A stretch of 38,510 nt of DNA from Cellulomonadaceae bacterium (GTDB taxonomy: Bacteria > Actinomycetota > Actinomycetes > Actinomycetales > Cellulomonadaceae), in the NCBI GenBank assembly GCA_031256435.1, contig JAIRQO010000078.1, positions 1 through 38,510 of the forward strand, read 5' to 3'. Numbering within the stretch: position 1 is the first letter of the stretch; every line of letters starts with the position of its first letter. The translations under genes and the position numbers were made by a program. A model generated the notes under the pieces. It saw only the letters and a list, made by a program, of their open reading frames with translations. It was not told the DNA's origin and did no database searches. Positions 9,168-18,036 of the stretch are shown here, piece after piece.

Positions 9168-10304
9168 TTAGGAATCAGCAAGGTACGAGGTGACCTTCAC
9201 GTTGCCATCAATGATTTCTTGGCGAAGGTGCTCAACCTTGTCCCGCAGATCCTGGTCAATCTTGTCCTCGAAGTTGTGGAACGGCGCAATGTCAACACCG
9301 TTGTTCTCCAGGGTTCCAATGTAGGGTGTGGGGTCAAAGTTCCCCCGGCCTGCGGCCACCACGGTCTCTTCCACGGAAACGTCCATCTTCTTGCGAATGG
9401 AGGTCAGAACGTAGTCCTGGGTGGTGGGGTCAGTCTCGAACAGGTCAGCGTCAACACCAATGAGGGCAATGTCACGGCCGGAGTCCTTGATGGCTGCCAG
9501 TGCGGACTGGTAGATGGGGCCACCCACGGGAAGCAGGACGTCCACGCCCTGGTCAATGATGTTGCGCGCGGTGGTCTTGGCGGTTTCGTTCGCCTCGAAC
9601 CCACCGGTGAAGGAACCTTCGGTGCAGTCCTCGCTGGTGCAACCCACTACCTGAACGTTGGCGTCATTTTCCGTGTTGTAGTAACGAACACCCTGGTAGA
9701 AGCCGTCCATGAAGATGGTAACCGTGGGGAAGTTCATGCCACCAAAGGTGCCCACCTTACCCGCAGTGGAGAAACCAGCAGACAGGTAACCGGCCAGGAA
9801 GGCGGCCTGAGCTGTGTCATACAGAAGCGGCTTGATGTTGGGGGCGTCCGGCTTGCCGTCACCCGTGGTGTCCGCCATGTCATCAATCATGAGGTATTCA
9901 AGGTCCGGGTTTGCCGTGGCTGACTCAGCGGTGGCAGCAGCAAGCTGGAAGCCCACAGCCGTGATCAACGTACAGTTCTGGTCCACCAGCGCGGCAATGT
10001 TGGGAGCAAAGTCACCCTGAGCAGAGGACTGAACCTCGCGGTGCTCGGTTCCTAGTTCCTTGGCAGCAGCCAGAAGGCCTTCATAGGACAACTGGTTGAA
10101 GGACCGGTCATCAAACCCACCCTGGTCAGAGACGATGCACGGCAGGAAGTTTTCAACGGTGTCTCCCTGATCGGCAGTGGCGTCCGGGCTGGCCGTGTCC
10201 GTGGCTCCAGCGCCGTTGGTGGTGGTTTCCGGTGCTGCTCCACAGGCACCGAACAGCAAGGCGGCAGCAGCAACAACGGCTGCAAACTTCATCGTTCTCT
10301 TCAC
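9168..10304 (-). CDS. BMP-family nucleoside-binding lipoprotein
   Basis: This is the substrate-binding component of the nucleoside importer. The first 21 residues form a lipoprotein signal: positively charged start, hydrophobic stretch AAVVAAAALL and lipobox FGAC with Cys21 as the lipidated residue. A Thr/Asp/Ala-rich linker follows to about residue 50. The Bmp domain then starts at the family motif DQGGFDDRSFNQLSYEG. A GGMNFPTVTIFMDGFYQG-like hinge region and VLLPVGGPIYQSAL are also typical. GTG 10304 is supported by AGGAG 6 nt upstream; ATG 10292 is the alternative. It is the first gene of the eight-gene operon, so the cargo is probably nucleosides. Confidence 0.94.
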   Translation of the reverse strand: MKRTMKFAAVVAAAALLFGACGAAPETTTNGAGATDTASPDATADQGDTVENFLPCIVSDQGGFDDRSFNQLSYEGLLAAAKELGTEHREVQSSAQGDFAPNIAALVDQNCTLITAVGFQLAAATAESATANPDLEYLMIDDMADTTGDGKPDAPNIKPLLYDTAQAAFLAGYLSAGFSTAGKVGTFGGMNFPTVTIFMDGFYQGVRYYNTENDANVQVVGCTSEDCTEGSFTGGFEANETAKTTARNIIDQGVDVLLPVGGPIYQSALAAIKDSGRDIALIGVDADLFETDPTTQDYVLTSIRKKMDVSVEETVVAAGRGNFDPTPYIGTLENNGVDIAPFHNFEDKIDQDLRDKVEHLRQEIIDGNVKVTSYLADS

Positions 10305-10556
10305 TTCACGCTCCTAGTGAGGTGTTGGGAGAGCCACACAGTGCGGCTCTGCACTCATCTGCGAGCGTATCGGCAGGATTTGACAACCCGCCAGGTATCA
10401 GCGGCGCTGCGCCGCACTGCAATCGAATCGCAACAATTCGGCTATATCAGCAGGTGCCTCCCCATGGTGGCACCCCTCTGATTCAGCCCCACCGAACCGA
10501 GTCCACCAACCAAGTCCACCAACCGAACCCACCAACCGAGCCCATCATCTAGGCTC
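10305..10556. promoter_or_regulatory. Leader and promoter region of the nucleoside operon
   Basis: This 252-bp gap lies between the operon and the amidohydrolase gene. In the minus-strand sense it contains GCGGCGC-T-GCGCCGC (10401-10415), a TTGTCA -35-like box (10381-10386) without a convincing -10, and two mutually exclusive stems near the start codon: AGAGCC/GGCTCT (10330-10335 with 10345-10350) and AGTGC/GCACT (10340-10344 with 10351-10355). GGTGCC/GGCACC (10453-10458 with 10469-10474) may end the amidohydrolase transcript. Three degenerate copies of a 12-bp unit like gtccaccaacca occupy about 10500-10540. Function of the stems is unknown. Confidence 0.5.
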
Positions 10557-11747
10557 TCAACCCAGATCTTCACCAGCCGCCAGCACGGACAGCAACTCCA
10601 CTCCCACACGGATGGCGCCCTCGTCAATGACCAGGTCACCCTGATGCAGGTCAAAGCGAACGCCGTCAGGCGTGCCCGTTCCCAACCGGGCCATGGCTGC
10701 GGGAACGTGGCGGCAATACCAGCCAAAATCTTCGCCGCCCAGGGACTGCTCCACCTGGATCACGTTCTCCGCACCAACCACCAGGCGCGCGGCATCCTCA
10801 ATATTCGCCGTCACCTGAGGATCGTTGACCACGGGGGGAACGCCGGCAATCCGATCAATCTCCACGTCCACGCCGAAGGGCGCCACCACGGCCCTGACGG
10901 CGGAATCAAACAACTCGCCTGCTTGCTCCCATACGCGCACATCCAGGCACCGCATGGTTCCGGCCACCCACCCGCTGGACGGGATGGCGTTCTTGGAGTT
11001 TCCGGCCTTCACGGAACCCCAGGTGAGGTTCACTCCGGATCGCGGGTCAATGCGGCGCCCCAAAATGGCGGGAACCTGGGTGATCAACTCACCGAGCGCA
11101 AACACCACGTCCCCGGTGAGGTGAGGCCGCGAGGTGTGGCCTCCGTGGGAGGACACGGTCACTTTCACGGCATCCGAGGTGGACGTCAGCGCTCCCACCC
11201 GCACACCAACTTGGCCGCTGTTCAGCGATGGCTCACAGTGCAACGCCACCGCACGGTCCACCGCGTCCAGCACACCGGCCTGGATCACGGCAGCGCCGCC
11301 TCCGGGCTGCGTCTCCTCTGCAGGCTGGAAGATGAACCGCACGGGATGGGTCAGGGCATCGTCGTCGTACAACTCCTTCAATACCAACGCGGTCCCCACC
11401 AAAATGGTGGTGTGGACGTCATGGCCACAGGCGTGAGCCACCCCATCCACTGTGGATTTCCACGGCAAGTCCGTCAACTCGGGCACGGGAAGGGCGTCCA
11501 GATCAGCCCTCATCCCTAATCGCGGGCCGTCACCAGGGCCAAGATCGCAATACAAGCCGGTGCCTTCCAAGAGGACTGGCTCCAACCCCGCCGTCCGCAG
11601 CACTTCAGCAATCACGGCGGTGGTGCGCACTTCCTGAAGTGATACCTCCGGGTGCGCGTGGAGGTCCCTGCGCAGAGCAATCAGATCACCGTTCAGATTC
11701 GCCACGGACTCGCGAATACGCTGAAGGAGGTGATCAGAAATGGGCAT
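10557..11747 (-). CDS. M20-family amidohydrolase (N-acyl amino acid / hippurate hydrolase type)
   Basis: This 396-residue metallopeptidase-like enzyme should hydrolyse an N-acyl or amide bond of an amino acid derivative. Family M20D signatures occur in order: LRRDLHAHPEVS near residue 25, GMRADLDALP, the metal-binding ACGHDVH, PAEETQPGG with the catalytic and metal Glu pair, the metal His in ALHCEP, the dimerisation-domain motif GGHTSRPH, and GGEDFGWY near the end. The exact substrate is not readable. It lies 9 bp after sdhB. It has no Shine-Dalgarno site but has TAACCT 6 nt before ATG, overlapping the sdhB stop, so it may be transcribed leaderless from there as well as with sdh. Confidence 0.93.
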   Translation of the reverse strand: MPISDHLLQRIRESVANLNGDLIALRRDLHAHPEVSLQEVRTTAVIAEVLRTAGLEPVLLEGTGLYCDLGPGDGPRLGMRADLDALPVPELTDLPWKSTVDGVAHACGHDVHTTILVGTALVLKELYDDDALTHPVRFIFQPAEETQPGGGAAVIQAGVLDAVDRAVALHCEPSLNSGQVGVRVGALTSTSDAVKVTVSSHGGHTSRPHLTGDVVFALGELITQVPAILGRRIDPRSGVNLTWGSVKAGNSKNAIPSSGWVAGTMRCLDVRVWEQAGELFDSAVRAVVAPFGVDVEIDRIAGVPPVVNDPQVTANIEDAARLVVGAENVIQVEQSLGGEDFGWYCRHVPAAMARLGTGTPDGVRFDLHQGDLVIDEGAIRVGVELLSVLAAGEDLG

Positions 11748-11759
11748 GGTCTGAGGTTA
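11748..11759 (-). promoter_or_regulatory. Possible leaderless -10 box overlapping the sdhB stop codon
   Basis: On the minus strand TAACCT (11754-11759) contains the sdhB stop TAA, and 6 nt separate it from the ATG of the amidohydrolase gene. This fits the TAnnnT -10 element of leaderless actinobacterial genes, and no ribosome binding site is present. The same hexamer and spacing recur before the LOG gene at 18037-18048. Confidence 0.45.
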
Positions 11760-12551
11760 CAGCGCCTGAGCGATCATGGCACGCTTGAGTTCCCCAATGA
11801 CCTCTGTAATGGGTATATCGCGAGGGCACGCCTCGGTACAGTTGAATGTGGTGCGGCATCGCCACACCCCTTCGCCATCACTCAGCGCAGCAAAGCGTTC
11901 CTCAGCGGCCACGTCCCGGGAGTCAAAAACGAACCGGTGCGCGTTGACCATGGCCATGGGTCCGGTGTAATCCGGATTGGTCCACAACACCGGGCAGGAG
12001 GTGGTACACGCGGCACACAGGATGCACTTGGTGGTCTTTTCAAACCTGGCGTGCTCCTGAGGGGACTGCAGCCGTTCCGTGGTGGGCGTGGTGGAGGTGT
12101 CCGCAATGAGGTACGGCAGCACGGACCGGTAGGCAGCAAGGAACGGCTCCATATCCACCACCAAATCCTTGACCACCGGCAGTCCCTTCAGCGGCTCCAA
12201 GGTGATGGCTCGCCCCGGCCCCAGATCCTTGACGAGGGTTTTACATGCCAACCGATTCTTGCCGTTGATCCGAATAGCATCCGAACCACAAATCCCATGC
12301 CCGCAGGAACGCCTAAAGGTCAGCGTCCCGTCCTGCTCAGATTTCAGCGCCATGAGCACGTCCAGAATCCTGTCCGTAGGCTTGGCCTCCATGTGGTAGG
12401 TCTGCCAGTAGCCGGGGGCTGTTGAGGTACGGGCCTTGCCGGTCCTCGGCTGGGCGGCGCCGGCCATTTCCCCCGACGATTCCGCGCCCACCACGCTCCG
12501 GGAGGCGCCCTCCTGCTCGGGAACGCGCCGAACCTTCACGGTGATCTCCAT
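11757..12551 (-). CDS. sdhB: Succinate dehydrogenase iron-sulfur subunit
   Basis: SdhB carries electrons from the flavoprotein to quinone through three iron-sulfur clusters. The 2Fe-2S motif is SCGHGICGSD with Cys83 and Cys88, Asp91 in the position of a third Cys (as in several SdhB proteins), and Cys103. The C-terminal domain has CILCAACTTSCPV and a following Cys-rich motif with NCTEACP, for the 4Fe-4S and 3Fe-4S clusters. Residues 11-48 are an inserted Ala/Ser/Gly-rich segment not usual for SdhB. ATG 12551 follows the sdhA stop by one base and has GGAAG 8 nt upstream; the longer frame from 12587 overlaps sdhA and is unlikely. Confidence 0.96.
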   Translation of the reverse strand: MEITVKVRRVPEQEGASRSVVGAESSGEMAGAAQPRTGKARTSTAPGYWQTYHMEAKPTDRILDVLMALKSEQDGTLTFRRSCGHGICGSDAIRINGKNRLACKTLVKDLGPGRAITLEPLKGLPVVKDLVVDMEPFLAAYRSVLPYLIADTSTTPTTERLQSPQEHARFEKTTKCILCAACTTSCPVLWTNPDYTGPMAMVNAHRFVFDSRDVAAEERFAALSDGEGVWRCRTTFNCTEACPRDIPITEVIGELKRAMIAQAL

Positions 12552-12552
12552 G

Positions 12553-14361
12553 TCAGTACTTCCGTTCCATCGGTTCATAGCCTTCATTGACCACGGGCTT
12601 GCGTCCCAGGGTCACCGTTCCGTCATCGCTACGCCACGCCACCGTGTGCCACAGGTGACCGGCATCATCACGCGTGGGGAAGTCCTCCCGGCAGTGTCCG
12701 CCTCGCGATTCCCGGCGCTGCCGTGCCGAGGTAGCCATCACCTCGGCAAGGTCAATCAGGTAGCCCAGTTCTATGGCTTCCACCACGTCTGTGTTGTACC
12801 GCAGGGACCGGTCATCCACGGCAATGGAGGCGTATCTCTGGCGGATTTCCTTGATGGAATCCAAGGCGTCACTCAGGGACTCGTCCGTGCGGAACACCCC
12901 GGCGTCCGTATCCATCACGGTTTGCAATTCATCGCGCACCTGCCCCACGCGCTCACCCTCGGTCCGTGTCCGCAGCGCTGCCAACTCGGCCACCACCGCG
13001 GATGCCGCTTGACTCGCCTCGGCGGAGGTCAGGGTGGCGTGAGGTTCCTGCGCCGCGGCAAAGGCTGCTGCCGCCGCTCCCGCCCTGCGGCCAAACACAA
13101 TGGTGTCCAGCAGGGAGTTGGTCCCCAGCCTGTTGGCGCCGTGGACTGACACGCACGCACATTCGCCGGCCGCGTACAGCCCCGTCACAGGGTTCTGGGA
13201 GGCATCCAGTGCCTGACCGTGCAATGTGGTGGGAATGCCGCCCATCGTGTAGTGCGCGGTGGGGTACGTGGGAACAAACTCCGTGTACGGCTCCACGCCC
13301 AGGTAGGTCCGCGCAAACTCGGTAATATCCGGCAACTTGGCGTCAATCACGTCCCGTGGGAGGTGGGTGATGTCCAGGTGAACGTAACTCTTGTCCGGTC
13401 CGCACCCTCGGCCTTGACGAACCTCCGTAGCAATGGCCCTAGCCACAATGTCACGCGGTGCCAAATCCTTGATGTTCGGCGCGTAGTTCACCATGAACGC
13501 CTCGCCGTCACAGTTGCGCAACACCCCGCCCTCGCCGCGAGCCGCCTCGGAGAGCAGGATGCCCAGCCCGGCCAACCCCGTGGGGTGGAACTGCACAAAC
13601 TCCATGTCCTGTAACGGCAACCCGGCCCGCAACGTCAGCGCCATGCCGTCCCCCGTGAGGCAGTGCGCGTTGGAGGTGGTGCGGAACACCTTCCCCGCTC
13701 CCCCAGTGGCCATGATCACCGCGTGCGCTTGGAACACGTGCAGGTCCCCCGTGGCCAGGTCCAGCGCCACCACGCCCGTGATCCGTGGGGTGGTGTTCAC
13801 TGTATTGCCCTGTTGCGATTCCGCCCCATCATCCGCTGTCACCGGGGAGTTCTCCGTGATCAGATCCATGAGGTAGAACTCGTTGTAGAACTCCACGTTG
13901 TTCTTCACGCAGTTCTGGAAGAGGGTTTGCAGGATCATGTGCCCGGTGCGGTCTGCGGCGTAACAGGCTCGGCGTACGGGCGCTGCTCCGTGCTCCCGAG
14001 TGTGGCCGCCAAACTTGCGCTGGTCAATGCGGCCATCCGGGGTGCGATTGAACGGCAGCCCCATGTGTTCCAGATCCACCACGGCGTCACACGCTTCCTC
14101 GGCCAGCACGCGCGCGGCGTCCTGGTCCACCAGGTAGTCCCCGCCCTTGATGGTGTCAAAGATGTGCCACTCCACGCAGTCTTCCTCCACGTTGCCCAGG
14201 GAGGCGGCAATGCCGCCTTGGGCCGCTCCCGTGTGGGAACGCGTGGGATACAACTTGCTGATCACGGCGGTACGGGCGTGCGTTGATGCCTCCAAGGCGG
14301 CGCGCATCCCGGCGCCTCCGGCGCCGATGATCACTACGTCATAATTGTGCCGGTGAATCAC
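12553..14361 (-). CDS. sdhA: Succinate dehydrogenase flavoprotein subunit
   Basis: SdhA oxidises succinate to fumarate. The 602-residue chain begins with the FAD-binding Rossmann motif [12 protein letters not shown] (8-19). The segment [10 protein letters not shown] follows, containing His43 as the expected site of covalent FAD attachment. Downstream are [16 protein letters not shown] and [13 protein letters not shown], which hold substrate and proton-relay residues of the family. The start is GTG 14361, with GAGG 5 nt upstream. It is followed directly by sdhB and preceded by sdhD by about 60 bp. The complete sdhCDAB set with citrate synthase nearby indicates an oxidative TCA cycle. Confidence 0.97.
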   Translation of the reverse strand: MIHRHNYDVVIIGAGGAGMRAALEASTHARTAVISKLYPTRSHTGAAQGGIAASLGNVEEDCVEWHIFDTIKGGDYLVDQDAARVLAEEACDAVVDLEHMGLPFNRTPDGRIDQRKFGGHTREHGAAPVRRACYAADRTGHMILQTLFQNCVKNNVEFYNEFYLMDLITENSPVTADDGAESQQGNTVNTTPRITGVVALDLATGDLHVFQAHAVIMATGGAGKVFRTTSNAHCLTGDGMALTLRAGLPLQDMEFVQFHPTGLAGLGILLSEAARGEGGVLRNCDGEAFMVNYAPNIKDLAPRDIVARAIATEVRQGRGCGPDKSYVHLDITHLPRDVIDAKLPDITEFARTYLGVEPYTEFVPTYPTAHYTMGGIPTTLHGQALDASQNPVTGLYAAGECACVSVHGANRLGTNSLLDTIVFGRRAGAAAAAFAAAQEPHATLTSAEASQAASAVVAELAALRTRTEGERVGQVRDELQTVMDTDAGVFRTDESLSDALDSIKEIRQRYASIAVDDRSLRYNTDVVEAIELGYLIDLAEVMATSARQRRESRGGHCREDFPTRDDAGHLWHTVAWRSDDGTVTLGRKPVVNEGYEPMERKY

Positions 14362-14418
14362 GGAAGCCTCTTTCGCTGGAAGATGGGTACCATCGTCGTC
14401 CTCACTTCACCACTCCCC

Positions 14419-14850
14419 TCACCCGCAGAATGACGGGAGCAGATCAGCAGGGGCGCCGTGGGGGCAGGGATCATGCGTGAAGATCACCAAACTGCCCAGC
14501 GCTACCAGGATGGCCACCACCACTCCCATCACCAGCTTCCAGGTCAGCCGTGCCCTATCACCGCGCACGTAATCGTTGATGACCGTGCGCATGCCGTTGG
14601 CGCCGTGGCCCAACCCGGCCAGCAGGAGTAACAGGTCCCACACTTGCCAGAACGGGCTGGCCCACTTGCCGGACACAAAAGCAAAGTCCACAGAATGTAC
14701 CCCGTGGCCGGTCATGAGGTTGATGGCCAGGTGCCCCCCCACTAACACAATCAGCAGGGCGCCGGTGACGCGCATGATCACCCAGGACGTTAACTCAGCA
14801 CGCTGTGGGACCACCACGGCGCGTTTGGCGGGATCTCGGCGAGGAATCAT
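14419..14850 (-). CDS. sdhD: Succinate dehydrogenase membrane anchor subunit
   Basis: This 143-residue hydrophobic protein has three predicted membrane helices (about 25-45, 68-90 and 108-130). It anchors SdhAB to the membrane with SdhC and helps bind quinone and haem. The histidine in LLLLAGLGHGANGMR, in the second helix, is in the position of a haem ligand in related subunits. Position between sdhC and sdhA supports the assignment, since this subunit is poorly conserved in sequence. ATG 14850 lies 3 bp after the sdhC stop. Confidence 0.93.
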   Translation of the reverse strand: MIPRRDPAKRAVVVPQRAELTSWVIMRVTGALLIVLVGGHLAINLMTGHGVHSVDFAFVSGKWASPFWQVWDLLLLLAGLGHGANGMRTVINDYVRGDRARLTWKLVMGVVVAILVALGSLVIFTHDPCPHGAPADLLPSFCG

Positions 14851-14853
14851 CCG

Positions 14854-15294
14854 TTACCTCCACCCAAACGTGTTGCCCAGGTGGACGGGCAGGAATCCGG
14901 CCATCAGGATCAGGAACACCACCACCACGCCCACCAGCAGGTGTTTGTGGTACTTGGCACCCTGGGACCACGCGTCCACAATGATGATGCGCACGCCGTT
15001 GAGGGCGTGGAGTACCACGGCGGCCACCAACACGGCCTCCCCAAGTCCCATGACAGGGTGACGGTAAATCCCCATCACGGCGTTGAACGCTCCCGGGCTA
15101 ATGCGAATAGTGGCCACGTCAAGAATGTGTAGCAGGAGGAAAATGAACACGGCGGCGCCGGTGATGCGGTGCAACAGCCAACTCCATTGGCCCCAACTGC
15201 CCCGGTAGAGCGTTCCGCCAAGGCCCAGTTTGGACAGCGTGGTGGTCTTAGCCGGCGTGGTGGGGTCACCGCCCCTCGTTTCAGCGTCCTTCAC
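14854..15294 (-). CDS. sdhC: Succinate dehydrogenase cytochrome b subunit
   Basis: This first gene of sdhCDAB encodes 146 residues with three membrane helices. The N-terminal motif WSWLLHRITGAAVF and the first-helix histidine in LLLHILD are family landmarks. VVLHALNGVRII in the second helix holds another candidate haem ligand. The start is GTG 15294, with a strong GGGAGG 6 nt upstream. The gap to the LigT-like gene (15295-15369) should contain the promoter, but no convincing -10/-35 pair is visible. Confidence 0.94.
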   Translation of the reverse strand: MKDAETRGGDPTTPAKTTTLSKLGLGGTLYRGSWGQWSWLLHRITGAAVFIFLLLHILDVATIRISPGAFNAVMGIYRHPVMGLGEAVLVAAVVLHALNGVRIIIVDAWSQGAKYHKHLLVGVVVVFLILMAGFLPVHLGNTFGWR

Positions 15295-15369
15295 CAGTGT
15301 CCTCCCACCTTTGTGCTCAACTCAGACCGGCGCTGTCCCCCGGTGTCACCCCGTGAGGCCGTAGCCGCA

Positions 15370-15912
15370 TCAGGCCCAGCGCAGATCAAACCGCTTCCGG
15401 CGTCTCCATACGCCATCGTCGCAATGTTCATACAACCAGAGCGCTGAAACGCGGAAGCGCGCCTGAAACGTCCGCATTTTCATGACGGCACGATCCAACT
15501 GATCCTCGGGCACCTCATGTGCCACGGTGATATGCGGGTGGTACGGGAAGCGGAGATCTTGACTCAGCGGCCCGTTGCGGACCTGCTGTTCCAACTGAGC
15601 GCACTTGGTGGCGCCGTCCTCAATGTTCATGTACACCACGGGGTTCACGGGACGGAAACTGCCCACCCCGTGAATCTCCACGCCAAAGGTGCCAAAGTTG
15701 CTGGCCACACTGTCCAGGTGCTCGTAGATGGCGGGCAAGTCCGTGGTGTCCACGGCAGTGGGTCCAATCACCGTGATGTGGGGAGGAACTTCATCAGCCC
15801 AGGGATCCCCCACCTGACGGCGCACCGTTTGGATGTGACCGGCCCACGGGTCCGGAACGGCAATGGAAACGCCAATGAGCACCTGCCCCGGCGAGAGCGA
15901 GGGAAGGTACAT
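15370..15912 (-). CDS. LigT/2'-5' RNA ligase-like 2H phosphoesterase
   Basis: The protein of about 180 residues has the paired HxTx motifs that define the 2H phosphoesterase superfamily: PHITVIG in the first half and PHITVAH about 80 residues later. Members hydrolyse 2',3'-cyclic phosphodiesters or ligate RNA ends; the true substrate here is unknown. The start is ATG 15912, which shares a base with the trpS stop. A GTG directly before it (15915) gives a GTGA overlap and is equally possible. Coupling to trpS suggests co-transcription. Confidence 0.85.
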   Translation of the reverse strand: MYLPSLSPGQVLIGVSIAVPDPWAGHIQTVRRQVGDPWADEVPPHITVIGPTAVDTTDLPAIYEHLDSVASNFGTFGVEIHGVGSFRPVNPVVYMNIEDGATKCAQLEQQVRNGPLSQDLRFPYHPHITVAHEVPEDQLDRAVMKMRTFQARFRVSALWLYEHCDDGVWRRRKRFDLRWA

Positions 15913-16946
15913 CACGCACCAGCGTTCGTCACGGGGAGCAGGCCAAAGCGGTCATACACGCGCGCCAGCACGGGAGCGGCCCAGGCGCGAGCCCTGGCTG
16001 CCCCGTCTGCCAAAATGGCATCGAGTTGCACAGGGTCATCCAGATACACCGCAGCGCGCTCTTGGAACGGTTGCAACCACGCGGTGACGGCCTCGGCGCA
16101 ATCCACTTTGAGGTACCCGTAGCCGCGCCCGTCATACTCGGCAGCAATGGAATCCACGTCCCGGTCCGTGAAGGCGGAGAAAATGGTCAGGAGGTTGGAA
16201 ATGCCGGGCTTGTTTTCCGGATCAAACCGCACCGTGTAGGCAGGGTCAGCATCCGTCACAGCGCTCTTGATGGCCTTGACGGCCTTTTTGGGGTCCTCCA
16301 GCAGCCACACGCACCCCTTGCCGCCAGCAGAGGACTTGCTCATCTTGGCACTAGGGTTTTGGAGGTCCTGAATCTTGGCCCCACCCTTGACAATGTGAGC
16401 CTCAGGCACCACCACGGTGCCGTCCCCAAAACGCGCGTTCAGCCTCACGGCCAGGTCACGCGTGAGTTCCAGGTGTTGCCGCTGATCCTCACCCACCGGT
16501 ACCAGGGCCGAGTCATACAGCAGGATGTCCGCAGCCATGAGCATGGGGTAGGCAAAGAGGCCCACCGTGGTGCCTTCAGCGTTGCGCTTGGCGGACTTGT
16601 CCTTGAACTGGGTCATCCTGCTGGCCTCGCCAAAGCCCGTTTGGCATTGCAGCAACCATCCCAGTTCCGCGTGTTGCGGAACGTGGGATTGCACAAACAA
16701 AATGGACTGCTCAGGATTCACCCCGGCAGCAAGATACTGTGCTGCAGTCCGCCGTGAGCGTTCACGCAGCAGCGTGGGGTCAGGGTTGACCGTCAGCGAG
16801 TGTAAATCTGCGACGAAATACAGCGCGTCCAACTCGTCTTGGAGCGATACCCACTGACGCAGGGCACCGCAATAATTCCCCAGGTGCAGTGAACCGTCGG
16901 TGGGTTGCATCCCCGAGAGAATCCGGGGACGAGCAGATGTAGGCAT
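15912..16946 (-). CDS. trpS: Tryptophanyl-tRNA synthetase
   Basis: TrpS charges tRNA-Trp. This class I synthetase has the HIGH-type motif GSLHLGN shortly after [11 protein letters not shown], and the KMSKS loop as [12 protein letters not shown] near residue 200. I chose ATG 16946 (344 residues, beginning [12 protein letters not shown]). CATAAT lies 7 nt upstream, fitting a leaderless start, and the position leaves the upstream DUF3117 gene free. ATGs at 16955 and 16991 are in frame, but the latter overlaps DUF3117 and its GAAGG touches the start codon. Confidence 0.95.
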   Translation of the reverse strand: MPTSARPRILSGMQPTDGSLHLGNYCGALRQWVSLQDELDALYFVADLHSLTVNPDPTLLRERSRRTAAQYLAAGVNPEQSILFVQSHVPQHAELGWLLQCQTGFGEASRMTQFKDKSAKRNAEGTTVGLFAYPMLMAADILLYDSALVPVGEDQRQHLELTRDLAVRLNARFGDGTVVVPEAHIVKGGAKIQDLQNPSAKMSKSSAGGKGCVWLLEDPKKAVKAIKSAVTDADPAYTVRFDPENKPGISNLLTIFSAFTDRDVDSIAAEYDGRGYGYLKVDCAEAVTAWLQPFQERAAVYLDDPVQLDAILADGAARARAWAAPVLARVYDRFGLLPVTNAGA

Positions 16947-16959
16947 AGGCTCCATTATG
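16947..16959 (-). promoter_or_regulatory. Probable leaderless promoter -10 box of trpS
   Basis: On the minus strand CATAAT (16954-16959), five of six matches to TATAAT, is followed by GGAGCCT and then the ATG of trpS. The spacing places the transcription start at or very near the start codon. The -35 region is not recognisable. Confidence 0.55.
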
Positions 16960-16977
16960 ACAGGTAAGCCAGCGTTA

Positions 16978-17145
16978 TCAGGAGACAACATCCTTCAGAG
17001 CGTTGCCCAGATCATGGGCCTCCATGGGGGTGAGTTCCACCACCAGGCGCCCACCACCTTCACAGGGGACGCGCATGACTACCCCACGTCCCTCCCGAGT
17101 TACCTCGAGGGGTCCATCGCCAGTACGCGGTTTCATGGCAGCCAT
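16978..17145 (-). CDS. DUF3117 family protein, 55 residues
   Basis: A small conserved actinobacterial protein of unknown function. It begins [16 protein letters not shown] and continues with [21 protein letters not shown] and a C-terminal helix with [13 protein letters not shown]. From memory this matches the DUF3117 family (for example Rv1211 of M. tuberculosis), which is near dapD/dapE and a LOG gene there too. AAGGAG lies 7 nt before the ATG, a much better ribosome site than most neighbours have. Promoter and palindrome upstream are described separately. Confidence 0.93.
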   Translation of the reverse strand: MAAMKPRTGDGPLEVTREGRGVVMRVPCEGGGRLVVELTPMEAHDLGNALKDVVS

Positions 17146-17179
17146 ATAGTCACTCCTTGAATGTCTGAGCCATCTTCGG

Positions 17180-17207
17180 TGAGGTCACCTCAGTGGCTGA
17201 TATTCTA
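17180..17207 (-). promoter_or_regulatory. DUF3117 promoter -10 and 13-bp palindromic operator
   Basis: On the minus strand TAGAAT (17202-17207) is a good -10 element about 57 nt before the DUF3117 ATG. Directly after the expected transcription start comes a perfect palindrome, TGAGGT-N-ACCTCA (17180-17192). Its position fits a repressor operator. The regulator is unknown, and no convincing -35 is present. Confidence 0.5.
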
Positions 17208-17241
17208 CGGCGTGTGGCGAGCCTCCCAGTCCAGCGGACGC

Positions 17242-18036
17242 CTAATGCCCGGTTCCCGCGCGCTCAGCAGCCAGTTCCTCGTTGCGCGCCATCACATAGT
17301 TCACGGCCTCGGCGGGATCATCCGTGAGATGCAGCAACTGTGGATCTTCCGGAGAAATCATGGCGGTGTCCACCAAGGTGCTGGACACCCACTCGTAGAG
17401 CCCACCCCAAAACTCGGTGCCCACCAGCGCCACGGGGAAGCCCGTCACCTTGTGCGTTTGCACCAACGTGAGTGCCTCAAACATTTCGTCGAGCGTTCCA
17501 AAGCCACCAGGCATCACCACAAAACCTTGGGCGTATTTCACAAACATGGTTTTCCGGGCAAAGAAGTACCGGAAGTTCACTCCCAGGTTCACGTACTCAT
17601 TCATGGCCTGCTCAAAGGGCAACTCGATGTCCAGCCCCACAGACGTGCCGCCTGCCGCCATGGCTCCCTTGTTGGCTGCCTCCATGATCCCCGGACCGCC
17701 CCCCGTGATCACGGCGTATCCGGCCTCGGCAAGCAACCTGCCCACCTCCACGGCCCGGCGGTAGTCCTCGTGGTCACGCGGGGTGCGTGCAGACCCAAAC
17801 ACGGACACGGCAGGGCCAATCTCCGCTAAGGCTCCAAAGCCTTCAACAAATTCCGATTGAATGCGCATCACGCGCCACGGGTCCGCGTGGAGCCAGTTGG
17901 TGTCCTCACCAGCAGTCAGTAAACGCTGGTCCGTGGTCTGCTCGGGGATTTGGTCACCGCGGAGGAGAACCGGCCCCTTCTTGTATCCAGCGCCTTTGTT
18001 TGCAACGCCCTGGTCCGTGAAGTTCTTGCTTTTCAT
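17242..18036 (-). CDS. LOG/TIGR00730 family nucleotide 5'-monophosphate phosphoribohydrolase
   Basis: This 264-residue Rossmann-like protein belongs to the family once annotated as lysine decarboxylase and now known to include LOG enzymes that release the base from cytokinin or purine nucleoside monophosphates. The two defining motifs are GGGPGIMEAANKGA and PGGFGTLDE, which together make the phosphate and catalytic site. VSVFGSARTP marks the first beta strand. An N-terminal extension of about 60 residues contains RGDQIPEQTTDQRLL, seen in actinobacterial members as I recall. It lies 9 bp after dapE and has no Shine-Dalgarno site; TAACCT 6 nt before ATG 18036 overlaps the dapE stop. Confidence 0.9.
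   Translation of the reverse strand: MKSKNFTDQGVANKGAGYKKGPVLLRGDQIPEQTTDQRLLTAGEDTNWLHADPWRVMRIQSEFVEGFGALAEIGPAVSVFGSARTPRDHEDYRRAVEVGRLLAEAGYAVITGGGPGIMEAANKGAMAAGGTSVGLDIELPFEQAMNEYVNLGVNFRYFFARKTMFVKYAQGFVVMPGGFGTLDEMFEALTLVQTHKVTGFPVALVGTEFWGGLYEWVSSTLVDTAMISPEDPQLLHLTDDPAEAVNYVMARNEELAAERAGTGH

Noticed and set aside
10490-10545. CRISPR-like array of ccaccaacc words
   Set aside because: Units are 12 bp, imperfect and without spacers; no cas genes are near.
14854-15294. Possibility that sdhC/sdhD are fumarate reductase anchors
   Set aside because: Two separate anchors of SdhC/SdhD type in order CDAB plus the HRITG motif favour succinate dehydrogenase; direction in the cell cannot be decided from sequence.
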